Assembly: GCA_026874595.1 (NCBI GenBank)
Contig: CM049320.1
Coordinates: 13,391,488 to 13,455,487, forward strand
DNA from: Sipunculus nudus
Lineage: Eukaryota; Annelida; Sipuncula; Golfingiida; Sipunculidae
Reading direction: 5' to 3'
Length of the DNA stretch: 64,000 bases
Positions 1 to 11,262 of this stretch are shown here, one piece after another. The notes beneath the pieces are model-generated. The model had not been told where the DNA came from. It did no database searches and saw only the letters and a program-made list of their open reading frames with translations. Every line of letters starts with the position of its first letter. Within the stretch, counting starts at the first letter, position 1. The position numbers and the translations under genes are program-made.

Positions 1-3000
1 AACAGGTTCGACTCAAAATTGCGGCCTTGATCGGTGTGAACGATAAGCGGACAACCGAAGGTGGTGACGAAATGCATGATGAATTGCTTGGCCACAGTCT
101 CCGCTGTCTGGTCAGGAATAGCCGCACACTCAAGCCATTTGGAGAATTGGTCACACATCATTAAGATGTAAGAGTTCCCCTGTGTGCTTGTTGTAAATGG
201 CCCAAGGACGTCCAGATGCACACGTTCCATTGGATATCCAGAATGATAGTTGACTAATCCTGCTTTTGCAGTTCTAACAGGCCGTTTATGTTGGTTGCAG
301 ACTTGACACTGTGCCACATACAGTGCACAATCTCTGACCATATTGTGCCAGAAAAAGGACCTACGGAGGCGTGCCAAGGTCTTATCTCTTCCTAGGTGCC
401 CAGCCGTGGGGCAGCCATGGCAAAGTTTAAGGATTTCCTGTTTTAAACCCTCAGGGACCACCAATAAGGGGTGCGCCCCATCATCGCCTTCCCACATATA
501 ATGGAGTACACCGCCCCTCAACTGCAATTGGGACCTACACGCCCACAAAGATTTAACTGCAGGACTAGTAAGGAGCAGTTCTGCCGGCTTCGGCTCTCCA
601 TTGTCCAACCACAATACCAAGGGCTTTAGGTCCGGGTCAGCATCCTGCATCTCTATCAGCTGATTAGAAGAGTAAGCTTCCAGCCAATTAGGCGTCTGGT
701 CCGGGATGGATTCTGTGTCGGACACTTCACTGCCTGAATCCGTGGCTGTATGGCATCCAGATGCATCTGAGGAACCGTCAATTTCTCTCGCATCTCCAGG
801 TTTCTCTTCACCAGCTGTATCTTCGGCCGTAACCCCAAGTTCACATGTCCTGACTGCCAAAGGAACCACATCATCTACATCTTCTGTGAATCGGATCCAC
901 TTTTCACTTGCTCTCTGGCAGTTCTGACACCCCTTACAAGGGAGGTCTTGGGTACGAGCTCCCGCACTGTAGCATTCACATGGCGGTGCTGGAATTCTGG
1001 AAAGGCCGTCCGCGTTGCAATGCTTATTGCCGGCCCGGTGCACGATCTTAAAATCATAGTTAGCAAGTTCCTCCAGCCAACGGGCTAGCTGACCCTCTAC
1101 ATGCCGAAAACGCATAAGCCAGGCCAGACAATTGTGGTCAGACCTTACCACAAATGGTCTCCCCAAGAGATAGTGTCTGTAATGTCGACAAAACCGTATT
1201 ACCGCCAGCAGTTCCTTGCGGGTGGTACAGTAGCGTCTCTGCTCCTTGGTCAGAGTAAAGCTCGCATATGAGATGGTACGCTCCTGGCCGTTCTGCAACT
1301 GCGAGAGTTCAGCCCCTATTGCGTAGTCGGAGGCGTCGCAATCTAAAATGAACGTTCCTTCCTTTGAAGGCAGCGCTAGGCATGGGGCTGAAGTCAGCCG
1401 CTCCTTGAGTGCTTTGAATGCATCATGGTGCTGTTCAGACCATACGAAAATGGATTTGGGTTTCACCAGCTCATACAAACATGCAGTAATTCCCGCATAG
1501 CCTTGGATGTGTGCGCGATGATAGTTGCAGAATCCCAGGAAGGATTCGAGTTCTTTCCTTGTGACAGGGACTGGCCAACTTCTGATTATGTCCGTTTTCC
1601 TGTCTGTGATCTTGACACCTTCGTAGCTAACGGTCCGTCCTAAGAATTCTACTTCAGATCTCAGGAACTCACACTTTCTTGGCTTGAGTTTCAGGTTGTG
1701 TGTCCGCAGACGTCCGAATACTTTCTCCAAACTGGCCAAGTGTTGGTCAAATGAAGTACCGAGGACGATTATGTCATCGATGTACACGATGACTTCGGAC
1801 CACGTGAGCCCCCTCAGCACGTGATTCATGGCACGCTGAAAGGTCGCTGGCGCATTACAAAGGCCGAAAGCGAGACGGTTGTGTTCAAACAACCCGTACT
1901 TTGTTATGAATGCTGTTTTCCTTTTTGCCTCTTCTTCCAACTCTATCTGGTAGTAGCCGGAGGCTAAGTCAAGAGTGGAGAAATAGACAGTGCCAGCCAG
2001 GGTATCCAAGCAATCTTCGATTAGGGGGAGAGGGTAGGTGTCCTTGACTGTCCTTTCGTTCAGGGCTCTAAAATCTATGCACCATCTCACCCCTCCGTCC
2101 TTCTTCCTTACCAACACTGGTGCTGAGGCCCACTCCGAACTAGAATGGCGAATAACCCCTGCTGCTAGGAGTTTCTCTAGGTGGCTCCTCTCTTCCTGTT
2201 CGAAACTGATTGGAACTCTCCTCATGCGTTGGTGGACTGGCGCGTGGCCTTTTGTATCCAGGTTGTGGCGAACCTCAGACAAGCAACCTAGATCCAGGTC
2301 GTGCTTAGCAAAAACGTCATGGTACGTTAGCAAGAGCTTCTCTAATTGTGTGGCCTGATCCTTTGATGCTGTCTCCCTGACCTGACTGACAATTTCTTTC
2401 AGATGGTCTGGTACCACTCTGCCCTCTGTATTCTCCTTTAACTGGTCCCCTGCAATTCCAGACACGCGTCTGACAGTGGGCACTGGCATTGGTGGAACCG
2501 GCACAGCGCCCCCTGTTGGAGCACTGTTATAGTCCGCAGACTCGATACTTAGGGATGTAAGGATCCCTTCTACTCCTGTCGCCACGCCCACAGGTTGATT
2601 TGGGCGAAGCGTGATACACCTGTTGGAACTATTGCAAACTTCTATGCGCCCACTACTCCTAGTGAGCATCTTGGGGGACCATAGTTCCGCCTGGCTAAAC
2701 TTGGGTTCAACTAAGTAGTCGCAATTCTCAACTCTGCAACTAAGGACTCTTATAGGGATGGTGCTCACCGCATTGGGTTGCAGCACCCTCCGCGCTGCAG
2801 CGACAACTGAACATCCACAGATATCGTCATCCGGACTTGTCCGGATTGAAGCCTGTACTACCTCTCCCGGTAAGCTTACGGTTTTGTTTTCTAAATTAAC
2901 CGTGCACTTTTGTGCCAGTAGAAAGTCTAGACCAAGAAGCACTGAATCTGATATCTTGGCTATGTACACTGGCCAATGGTACGCTTTCTTTCCGAACTGG

Positions 3001-3428
3001 ATAGTTGTGTCAGGGGCGCGCTCTGCTGTAAGCGCCGAATCATCCCCGCCAATCCCTTTCAGGGTGGCTGTGCCTGTGCATACAGGCTTCTCGGGTAGAC
3101 TATCATAAAAGCTGAGGCTGATCACAGTGATTTGAGACGCACTGTCGATCACAGCCTGGGTGTCAACCCCGTTTATCTTAACTGGGGCTACTAGCGTTAG
3201 TCCTTGAGTTTGGCACACTTTAACTTCTGCCTCACAGAAACGTTCCTGAGTACCTGAACTGACAGAGGAGTCCTCCCGCTGAAGGGGAGACTGACCTTGC
3301 TCCGCCCCACCTAGCTGGGTCGATGAGTGCTGACGATTGGCCTCGTCAGCCTCTGTTTCTTGTAAATGGCCTTCTGATAACTGGGTTGCGTCTAGGCCGT
3401 TTAACGCAACCCTTGGCCTTTTAAACCC
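1..3428 (-). CDS. pol: Pol polyprotein (protease-RT-RNase H-integrase), 3' truncated by window
   Basis: This frame is open from the frameshift site to base 1. The protease core has VIDSAS at 3135-3152, a DSA variant of the usual D[ST]G. RT follows at about 2250-1500, with the catalytic YIDD box at 1773-1784 inside VIVYIDDIIVLG. Ty3-type RNase H has its first acidic motif CDASDYA at about 1335-1355. The integrase HHCC zinc finger lies at about 430-295 (CHGCPTAGH ... CQVCNQH). The first two catalytic aspartates are in HLDVLGP (about 215) and HTDQGRNF (about 20-40); the third acidic residue is outside the window. It has no obvious start of its own and is expected as a Gag-Pol fusion by -1 frameshifting. 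All catalytic motifs seen are intact. Confidence 0.95.
3368..3428 (-). promoter_or_regulatory. Programmed -1 frameshift signal with pseudoknot potential
   Basis: Minus-strand GGGTTTAAAA (3428-3419) holds two overlapping in-frame heptamers of the X XXY YYZ type, GGGTTTA and TTTAAAA. After a 6-nt spacer (3418-3413), GGGTTGCGT (3412-3404) pairs perfectly with ACGCAACCC (3391-3383). The 12-nt loop contains GGCCT (3398-3394), which can pair with downstream AGGCC (3372-3368), giving an H-type pseudoknot. The gag stop (3403-3401) lies in the loop, just after the 5' stem strand. Gag codons read CAG GGT TTA AAA; the -1 frame reads GGG TTT AAA AGG and enters the open pol frame. Spacer and stem geometry fit known signals; function is inferred. 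Confidence 0.85.
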
Positions 3429-5329
3429 TGTTCTGGTTCCTTATAGGCAGGATTGCCCTCACTATTTGGACATTGTTTCTGAAAGTGTCCTCGCTGATTG
3501 CATTTGTAGCAGACGCTATTAGCAGGCTTTAGCTGGGGCCTACTTGGGCTTACGGATCTGGGCCTGGACACCATTAAGGCTTTCTTGATCAATCCTTCCA
3601 GACTGTCAATGCGTTTGTTCATTTGCGCCCAAGCCTGGTCGCTGGTTTCGGGTTGTGTGCCATTCCGCGGGTTGACCCTTTCAGATATTGTCGACTGGGC
3701 CTGCTTTGTGTCAACTTGACCTTCCATATCTGACGTTTCACTCTCGGCGAACGTTACCGTTTTACGGGCTATGTGTATCTTCCCATAAATGGCTCGGTGG
3801 TTGTTGATGGCATCCTTCACGTATTGAAGAGCTTTGTGGAGGTATTTTGGGTTCCTTCCCATGGCACTAACTGCTGCTTTCTTGTCGCCGCATCCCCTCA
3901 GGAAGTATTCAATGGCAAGCTGTTGAATTGTATCTTCTGTGGCGCCCGGGAAACCGTTTATGACCTGGACGTGAACCCTTTCGCTAAACTCCTCCAGGGT
4001 CTCCTGGTCCTCCTGTCTTGCAAACTGAAGCTCCCTACGCACAGTGATAGGTGCATCTCTCATGCCGAAACGTTGCTCTAACTTCTTAGTTAAGCGTTTG
4101 TAGTCACCTTCCAATTCAAGCTCTCTGACATAATCAAGGGCCCTCCCACCAAGGGAGTCGACAAGTTTTTCTGCTTTCTTGTGTCTAGACCATCCTCGCC
4201 TGACTGCCAACCTCTGGAACTGGAAGAAGAAACCACTCCAATTCCTATCGCCTGTGAAGGTGCCTAACTTCATGATGTCTGGGCTCCTTCTTCTCCTTCT
4301 GGTGCCATGGGGGTGAGGTGAACAAGAGTAGTCTGAATCTTCGGAGTAAGAACTGGCTCTGTTATCCCTTCTCCTATGCCTCGAACCATCACTAGAGCTG
4401 ATGGACCTAACCCGACGCCGGTGATGCTTCTTACGGGACCGTGTGCCGCCACGTTCTTCGGAGGTTGAGTCGCTTGACTCAGAGGAACTGGACCTATGCC
4501 GGCGACGCCGTTCGTGTCTGTCTACACTCTTCTTAGGCCTTGAAGGCCGTTTCTTGTTGCTAACTCGGCTGGATCTAGTGGGCTGAGCCCAGAGGACGCC
4601 CTGGTCATACGCCTCCCGCTGTGTGTGATTATAGGGACCCACATTACCTGAGGCCGGTTGAGTACCCGGGCGTGAATTCACTGGTAAGGGGGCAGAAGTC
4701 CGACGCACACTTAAAGCAGGACCTGTAGCTGGGTCAAAACCCTCATTTGTTCCCTGATAGTATACTTCCCCCCTAATATCGCCCTGGGTGGACCGAGGAC
4801 CTGAATTCCCAATCATCGTTAACATGTCAAGGTTACTTATACCTTGCTGGGAATATCCAGCCGTTGACGCTGGACTACTACCTTCATTACTGGGGGCTCC
4901 AGCATGACGACCGATTTCAGGCTGGGTTTGGTCTACACTGGGACCATTTCGCATTCCCACACCTCTAGACTGGGGTAAACAGTCACCTCTTACACTCCCC
5001 TCCCTCAACATATTTGGAGACGGGACATATACAGCTTCGGTAGGAAGTGCATGAAGGATTCGATCTATGGAGGAATCGTTTGGGCCGGGATTCGGGGGCC
5101 CACCCGTCTTACCCGAAAGACGAATCTTGCCTTCCCGGGAAAGACGCTCCCAAAAGGTTAACGCTAGACCAGTAGCATGAGCCAAATCAGGTAGGCCAAA
5201 ATCAGGGGTTGACTCACGCAACCGAACAATGTGGAGGATAGTGGCTGGGGACAGCATATCCGTTAAATAGGTGACCAATTGGGACACCGAAGCAGAACTT
5301 ACATCAATAGAATTTTGAAATTGGGCCAT
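3401..5329 (-). CDS. gag: Gag polyprotein with SR-rich segment and CCHC zinc knuckle
   Basis: The ORF gives 642 residues from ATG 5329, chosen because it sits in a strong context (AGCATGG). The frame stays open upstream to about 5455 but without another ATG. Residues about 255-350 are rich in Arg/Ser/His/Asp, resembling the RS region of splicing factors. Residues about 352-520 resemble the retrotransposon capsid domain (starting near DIMKLGTFTGDRNW). A knuckle CX2CX4HX4C (CYKCNQRGHFQKQC) lies at about 607-620, for nucleic acid binding. The SR segment separates the N-terminal region from capsid and is unusual for a Gag; it could bind RNA or host SR proteins (inference). No stop or frameshift is seen. 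Confidence 0.95.
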   Translation of the reverse strand: MAQFQNSIDVSSASVSQLVTYLTDMLSPATILHIVRLRESTPDFGLPDLAHATGLALTFWERLSREGKIRLSGKTGGPPNPGPNDSSIDRILHALPTEAVYVPSPNMLREGSVRGDCLPQSRGVGMRNGPSVDQTQPEIGRHAGAPSNEGSSPASTAGYSQQGISNLDMLTMIGNSGPRSTQGDIRGEVYYQGTNEGFDPATGPALSVRRTSAPLPVNSRPGTQPASGNVGPYNHTQREAYDQGVLWAQPTRSSRVSNKKRPSRPKKSVDRHERRRRHRSSSSESSDSTSEERGGTRSRKKHHRRRVRSISSSDGSRHRRRDNRASSYSEDSDYSCSPHPHGTRRRRRSPDIMKLGTFTGDRNWSGFFFQFQRLAVRRGWSRHKKAEKLVDSLGGRALDYVRELELEGDYKRLTKKLEQRFGMRDAPITVRRELQFARQEDQETLEEFSERVHVQVINGFPGATEDTIQQLAIEYFLRGCGDKKAAVSAMGRNPKYLHKALQYVKDAINNHRAIYGKIHIARKTVTFAESETSDMEGQVDTKQAQSTISERVNPRNGTQPETSDQAWAQMNKRIDSLEGLIKKALMVSRPRSVSPSRPQLKPANSVCYKCNQRGHFQKQCPNSEGNPAYKEPEQGLKGQGLR

Positions 5330-6343
5330 GCTGCCAGTTGTAACAAGGGACAGGGAAGGTTGCCTGTGTGACAGGGAGCCCAATGCACGCAAGGAATATT
5401 CAATGATTAGCAAAACAAACAACGCAAGCTGATTAGGGATGCGCAAATTTAGCAAAAAGCAATGCCAGGCTCATAACCAACAACAAAGGTAATAGGGGCT
5501 CAACAACATGAACAAGCAAGTAAGCCAGCAAAGTGCATGCACAGGGTCCAGATCTATACAGTTTAAAGAGGAATATGACAAATAATGCAAAAAGTATCGG
5601 GACCTACTACACTAAAAGTACCTGTCCAGGCTATAATAGACTATAAAAGAACTTTGTGGAAGCACAATACAACAACAGCAATATGGGGTTACCTCATGCT
5701 TCCTGCTTACCCACCCATTACTACTGATGGCTTAAAAAAATTTTTGTCAGCAAACAACCTTGACATTACCTGCACATTAAAAATACAAGATTGGGCCTCA
5801 GTACAGGCAGACTGTGAACTACAAAAGGGGCTAATACTACAGTGATAGCATACAAGTATAAACTCGTACAAACTCCGAACCTAACAAGGTATATAAAGGA
5901 AAATTGCCTGTAACCACAGAAATTGCAGCTAATCAAGGGGGCAGAGAAGAATATGAAATATTCTAGGGCAATACTCAAGGAAATACGTGACAAAAAATCG
6001 TTCAGAGTGAAGAATTTCGGGGATCTTGACCAGAAACACGGGGTCACGTGATCACAGCTCTGATCAAAACGATATGGAGAAGACCGAAATTCGACTATTG
6101 CTAGCACTAAGACTATTGACAGCTCTATCCAGTACAATAACAGGCAAGAACAACTAATTGTCCAGTTAAGTAAACACAAGACAACGCTGTACTAAGCTTG
6201 TCTCGACTGCTGAAGTCAGCAAAGGGACCAAAGTTTTTGACTAGCGCGCCAAGCAAAATGGCGGCTCCTTGCCGAGCTAAGATCTAGATACAACGACTAC
6301 CGACTATCTAAGAGGTAAAACCGGGGCTAAACCCGCTCCAAAT
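5330..6343 (-). other. Retrotransposon 5' leader
   Basis: About 1 kb between primer site and gag ATG, long for this class. No coding domain was recognised. Minus-strand TTTATATACC near 5890 is TATA-like, but the LTR has its own candidate box. Packaging signals would be expected here by analogy. Confidence 0.6.
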
Positions 6344-6358
6344 CATCCTTCGTCGCCA
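6344..6358 (-). other. Candidate primer binding site, tRNA-Ser-like
   Basis: Minus strand TGGCGACGAAGGATG begins 1 nt after the inferred LTR end. TGG complements the tRNA CCA end, and the next bases closely match the 3' end of animal tRNA-Ser with GCT anticodon (GACGA acceptor), recalled from memory with one base offset. Mag-like Ty3/Gypsy elements use tRNA-Ser. A second TGG-led stretch near 5480 was considered less likely. Confidence 0.6.
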
Positions 6359-6359
6359 T

Positions 6360-6565
6360 TATAGTAGATGTAGGTAGTCTCACCTCGTAGTACGACCTCA
6401 AACACGCCAACAGGCAGCTCCAATCGGACATGGACTCCTCGATGGCTCTCTACAGCTCGGCCCTTATACACACGACACTCACCGGAGGTCTTCTGGCGTA
6501 AAACTGGGGGGTCCTATGACGGGTCCCGGATCCTTGGGCAGGTCATTTAATCCGTTCCTACTACA
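6360..6565 (-). repeat. 5' LTR of the Ty3/Gypsy element (inferred limits)
   Basis: On the minus strand it starts TGTAGTAG and ends CTACTATA, an 8-bp terminal inverted repeat with one mismatch, so the end is TA rather than CA. It abuts the primer site. At about 6463-6471 the minus strand reads GTGTATAAGGG, a TATA-like box. The length of 206 bp is short. Without the 3' LTR the limits stay inferential. Confidence 0.6.
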
Positions 6566-6769
6566 TTATTTTGAAATTTCAATCCCCCCACCCCCATAAA
6601 ATCTTAGGATCATTTTACCAGCATTTGTCTATCTTTAAACTAGATATTTATTGGCACCTCAGGTGCCATAGTATCTCAGACAATTAACCCCCCCCCCCCC
6701 CAACCCAGCTTCGAAGAATAGGATCCCATCTTGAACTCAGATGCAGAAACTGACACATGGCAAGCCACC
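6566..6769. other. Flank of the retrotransposon, no gene seen
   Basis: AT-rich sequence with C-runs near 6585-6595 and 6690-6702. TTATT follows the LTR directly and would be one copy of a 5-bp target duplication; the other copy is outside the window. Confidence 0.4.
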
Positions 6770-7900
6770 ATGGTTTCTTATCAAATTTGACCTAGCCGTT
6801 GATAAGATGCATCAAACTTGTGGGTTTTTGTGACTGTACCTAAATTTCTTACAAAGTTATTCCGTTTAAACATCATTTTAGCCAGAAAACAAGGTGGCAC
6901 CACCTGTCTTCTGCACAAAACATTGCTATCCAAGATCTTGTGTCAATTTGATTTTTGGACTAAACCATGCATCCCTCATTGAGATATTAAAGTTAACATC
7001 ATTTCAGCGTTATCGCCTATGTGACCTTGAAAAATGCATCAAGGTTATCCATATTCGAACTTGGCCTAGCCCTTGATAAGATGTATCTAAACCGTAGGTT
7101 TGGTGACTGTACCACAAATTCTTTTTGAGTTATTGCCCTTGTATATTTTTAGCATAATCGCTGCTGTGACCTTGAAAAAAAAGCATCAAGGTCATCCATG
7201 TTCGAATTTGACCTAGCCATTGATAAGATGCATCAAACCTGTGGGTTTGGTGACTGTACCTCAAATTCTTATAAAGTGATTGAGTTAACATAATTTAAAC
7301 AAGAAAACGATACAGGGTGGCGCCATCTGTCTTCTGCAAAAGACAAAGCTATCCAAGATCTTCGGTAAATTTGATTTTTGGATCATTCCATGTATCCCTT
7401 ACTGAGATATTAAAGATTTTGTGTGAATTTCACCAAAAATGGGAAAATTCAAGGTCAAGGCCACTCATAGAAAAGGTCATGACCCCAATTTGATAAACAT
7501 CATCCCATGTATATGCATAATATAAAAGAAATCTGTCTATTAGGTTTTGACTTATAAAGCTCACAGTACTGTCAAGGGGCAATTTTGGGGGCATTTAAAG
7601 GCACGAAAACAAGTAAAGAATAATAGGTGGTGCCACCAGTTTCTTGAACATGATAACCTTATCCATTATCTTCGATCAACTTGATTCTGGGATCAATCCA
7701 TGCAAGATTTCTTTAGATATTTAAGAATTTGTGTGATTATCCCAAAAATTGGACCTATTCAAGGTCAAGGACACTCCAAGTACAGGTCATGACCTCATCT
7801 TAAATAGGCATCGTCCATCTATACATATACCAAGTTTGGTAAAGATCCTTGAAATATTGTTTTGAGTTATCGTGCCAACAAGATTAATACGCGGCGGCGG
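6770..7900 (+). repeat. Modular interspersed repeat with GGTGGCGCCACC-type palindromes
   Basis: A block with TTGATAAGATG..CATCAAAC and GGTGACTGTACC recurs near 6790, 7070 and 7210. A second block starting GGTGGCACCACC or GGTGGCGCCATC recurs near 6893, 7313 and 7627. It ends near 7885-7905 in a GC-rich GGCGGCGGGAGGACCGG stretch. The design (diverged tandem modules, GC-rich microsatellite-like tail) resembles the element at 43366-45245. No coding potential seen. Confidence 0.65.
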
Positions 7901-8054
7901 GAGGACCGGCATGAAAACAGTATCCCCCGACTTTGTTTAGGGAAACAATATAACAATAATAATAATTTTCATTTTTATAGTGCAAAAGATAAAAAAAAGT
8001 TCAGGAACTCTTCACATTTAAACTGGTCACTGTCATGTACAGCTATTCAAAAGC

Positions 8055-8479
8055 ATAAAGGGGCCCAATCACAGATAATAAGTTGAAATAACACGAAAAA
8101 TAGCTTCTTCCCTTTAAAATAAATTTGTACCTGCCAAAACATAGCCCTGAAACTGTTTGCTTACTCCTAAAAGGTTTTAAAAACGATGGAAGGGGCACGA
8201 TCAAAGGTGTCAACATTAACACAGCGCATGGGACTGTGCATCGCTGATCCACAACACCTGCCAATCTTGAAATGCCCTGACTGACTTGGCCCCAAAAATG
8301 TATTATATATTCACGCTGGCTGAAAATTTGCGTGTTGCTGCTAACAATCGGACCTTCAGTTACGTGGCCTTGTTACAGTAAACAGACTCATGGACTGTGT
8401 TTACAAACACGCAGAGCAATAACAAGGACTAATAGTGTGAAAGAATAGGCATTATATTGCTCCTGATCACGACCCTAGA
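8055..8479 (-). mobile_element. TTAA-type MITE, copy 1
   Basis: It begins AAAGGGGCCCAATCAC and is homologous over its whole length, in reverse orientation, to 40993-41496. Shared stretches include a GTAAACACAG block and a GGCCAAGTCAGTCAGGGCAT block. Flanking tetranucleotides have drifted from TTAA. No ORF of note; non-autonomous. Confidence 0.7.
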
Positions 8480-8764
8480 AAAAGCAATATATGTCAGGGC
8501 CCCACAAAAACCCATAGTCTTCCGGGGGGGGGGGGGGATGATGCTGGAAAAATAATAATGGATTTGATTACATGCAGACACTGAGGGGACCGACTTTAAA
8601 ACTATTTAAATAATAGAACCAAGATTTTAATGCTAGAAACACTGACAGTCATATATGAAAATGTGGGCACTGAAAAGTGGAGCTTCCTGGGAACTGAGAC
8701 ACAATTACATCAGATGTCCGGGATTGGGGTAACTATCCCTTCAGCCTTAAAAATCCAGTGTTTG

Positions 8765-9226
8765 TCTCATACTGTATAGGGTGATATGGGTAACTCTTTG
8801 GAACTGGAATAGTCCAACATGCTTATCCCAGGCTGTATAGGGCATGTCTGTGATATGGGTAACCCTAACTCTGAAACTGGAATAGTCCAGCAAGTGCTTA
8901 TCCCAGGCTGTATAGGCCATGTCTCTGATATGGGTAACCCTAACTCTTTGGAACTGGAATAGTCCAGCAAGTGCTGATCTCAGGCGGGATAGGCCATGTC
9001 TCTGATATGGGTAACCCTAACTCTTTGGAACTGGAATAGTCCAGCAAGTGATTATCTCAGGCTGGATAGGCCATGTCTCTGATATGGGTAACCCTAACTC
9101 TTTGGAACTGGAATAGTCCAGCAAGTGATTATCCCAGGCTGTATAGGCCATGTCTCTGATATGGGTAACCCTAACTCTTTGGAAGTGGAGGAGTCCAGTA
9201 AGTGCTTGTCACAGGCTGTATAACCT
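8765..9226. repeat. 77-bp tandem repeat, about six copies
   Basis: The anchor GCCATGTCTCTGATATGGG recurs at 8916, 8993, 9070 and 9147, an exact 77-bp period. An earlier copy at 8842 is 3 bp shorter. Edge copies are diverged and central ones nearly identical. A run of G lies upstream at about 8525-8537. Open frames across it are repeat translations, not genes. Confidence 0.9.
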
Positions 9227-9906
9227 TACAATAACATTCAAGCCTGGTCAGCTCACCATCAGAGCCGGCTGGCTGCCATTAATGACCTATTGCCAGTAGT
9301 GTTTGTCAACAAAATATGCATTCTGTATCTACTGTGGTTGTATTTTAATTCACGAGGGTTCTTATTTATCCAATGCCTCAGAGTAAATTTAAAATAAATA
9401 AAAAGTACATATATTAATTGGTTCTGATACAATTGCTAAAATGACACCATCGTGAAAAAGTTCAAAATGAAGAAATTCAGATAAATCAGCCTCAGGAATA
9501 ACGGGCCAACCACAGTATGCAAGTGGATATTTAAATGGACTTTCATATTTTCTTTTGTGTGTGTGTACAAATACATGCTGTCGAAAATAGCATTCCAGTG
9601 CATTATTAGAACCATAAACAACTAGGTTATTTATATAGGCTTTATTTCAAATAAACAGGAATACATATATATAACAGAGAGGCTTAAAATAAAACAATAG
9701 TAGAGACAGCTGCAATAGAACCTCACCCGTGTAGGAGGTTCTGCTTCTAGCATAATGGTGTATGGACATCTGTGGAGAAGCAATGCTTAATATTTCAAAT
9801 CAATCTCAACAAGGAAAAGTATCTGCCTTTTTGATCATTTCAACCTGCATTCACAAAATTCACAACCAGCATAACATCAAAACTAACCAACTATCAAGTA
9901 ATTAAT

Positions 9907-9944
<38 letters not shown>

Positions 9945-10431
9945 CTGTTATTACAAAAGTAATCATCAGATTTAACCATCTTGTGAAAGTTAATTTTTTC
10001 TTTCTTCCAAATACTCAAAAAGGATGGGCTGAAAAAATCTATCCAGTACACCCTGGCCTGGATGGCTTTGTGTTTTATAGGTTAAGTGTTCTATTATTAT
10101 CCATTCTTCAAAATTTAGGAAAATTGTTTGTTTTTCTCATGAAAAATACTCTCCAGAAATTGTAACTTGCATAATTTTTGTATCTCAACACTTTACTCAC
10201 ATTAATCTGAACATTTACACAGAAATTCTGAAATATTTAAAAATCTAAAAAATGATGTTTTATCCACCTTCAGCTAGTCCTTCTTCTCTACAACCTAAAT
10301 TTTGTGGTTGCCTTTTTATCTGCAAGGGTTTTAATTTCACGATATTCGCGAATGTCAAATAATTGCAAATATGAAACCCTCGGGAATAAGATGCCCCATC
10401 AACTAAGATGACCTCTGAAAACCTTTTCAGC
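9227..10431. other. AT-rich DNA with a (GA)n microsatellite, no gene seen
   Basis: A (GA)n tract at about 9907-9942 is the only marked structure. Short open frames here are low-complexity artefacts. Confidence 0.5.
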
Positions 10432-11102
10432 AACCTTATATGTGCCCTTTTTCTAAACACGCCCATGCATTAGCCGTACTCGCAGGCTGTGATACATATC
10501 GACTGTAATACAAGTCATAAACCAGTAATAAGTAAGATTCTGTAGGATTTTCTTTTCTTAATTTTACATCAATATAGATCCTGCTGTACTTAGATTTTAC
10601 AGGTTCTGGTGCAATCACAAAAATTAAACCCTTGTGAAATGTTCAAAATGAAGAAATTGGGAAATTTCAGCCTTGCAAATATAAAGCCAACCACAGTATT
10701 CTACCTGATTTTAATTAGTTAATCATAAGCGATGTATCCTCACACAAACAATATCCATTCTGTACAGCTCAGAACAAACAGAAAAATAAATGTTCAACAT
10801 TTAAGGCTTTATATATGGCTGGAAAGGACACATAGAAAGGTTATCACAGGTTACTGCAAAAGTACTCTCTGGTTTTAAAAGCGTCAGTAATGATGCAATT
10901 AGAAAGTTGCCAGTACTTGATAGTGTGTGTGTTCTGGTATGCCTTAGAAGACTGTGTGTGTTTGTGAAAGAGACAAGTGGAGAAACTAACAAAAATGACT
11001 TGTTAATAACTACTCATTCATTTTCATAACAAGTGACCCATGGGTCATGACGCTCAGCTGCCAAGCATGACCTGTGACATCATGGACTGAGATTCACAAC
11101 TT
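10432..11102. repeat. Source copy of a local tandem duplication
   Basis: Segments 10432-10600 and 10864-11102 recur without visible difference at 11263-11431 and 11430-11668. The middle segment 10601-10863 is absent from the second copy. The block includes the head motif AACAAGTGACCCATGGGTCA at about 11028-11047 that also starts the pearl-like elements. Confidence 0.9.
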
Positions 11103-11262
11103 CCAGTAAAATTTTGAAGAACCATTTTGCCAATTTGTTGAAAATTTTCTATGACAACAGAAATATATATCACCTATGTCTGGTTAAAACACAGTGAATT
11201 GATGGTCTGAGGAAAATGCATGATTGTTAAGCTATCAGGAACTATACCAACAGCTTGCTTGA

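Larger units (their letters stand above)
1..6565 (-). mobile_element. Ty3/Gypsy LTR retrotransposon, 5' part, runs off left edge
   Basis: In element order (right to left): 5' LTR, primer binding site, ~1 kb leader, gag, a -1 frameshift signal, then pol with protease, reverse transcriptase, RNase H and integrase in that order. RT before integrase is the Ty3/Gypsy (Metaviridae) order. I translated gag and pol across the visible part and met no internal stop. The 3' end of integrase and the 3' LTR lie outside, so overall integrity and LTR-LTR identity cannot be judged. A tRNA-Ser-like primer site and CCHC gag recall the Mag/C-clade lineages; that placement is inference. Confidence 0.95.

Noticed and set aside
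706-3108. Plus-strand open frames at 706-927, 1425-1643, 2038-2358 and 2758-3108
   Set aside because: They are antisense shadows of the open pol frame.
5329-5455. Longer gag start at 5455
   Set aside because: The codon there is TTG; the first in-frame ATG, in good context, is 5329.
5464-5482. Primer binding site TGGTTATGAGCC near 5480
   Set aside because: No plausible LTR end precedes it, while the 6344-6358 site abuts an LTR with matching inverted ends.
8767-8970. 67-codon minus ORF
   Set aside because: It is a translation of the 77-bp tandem repeat.
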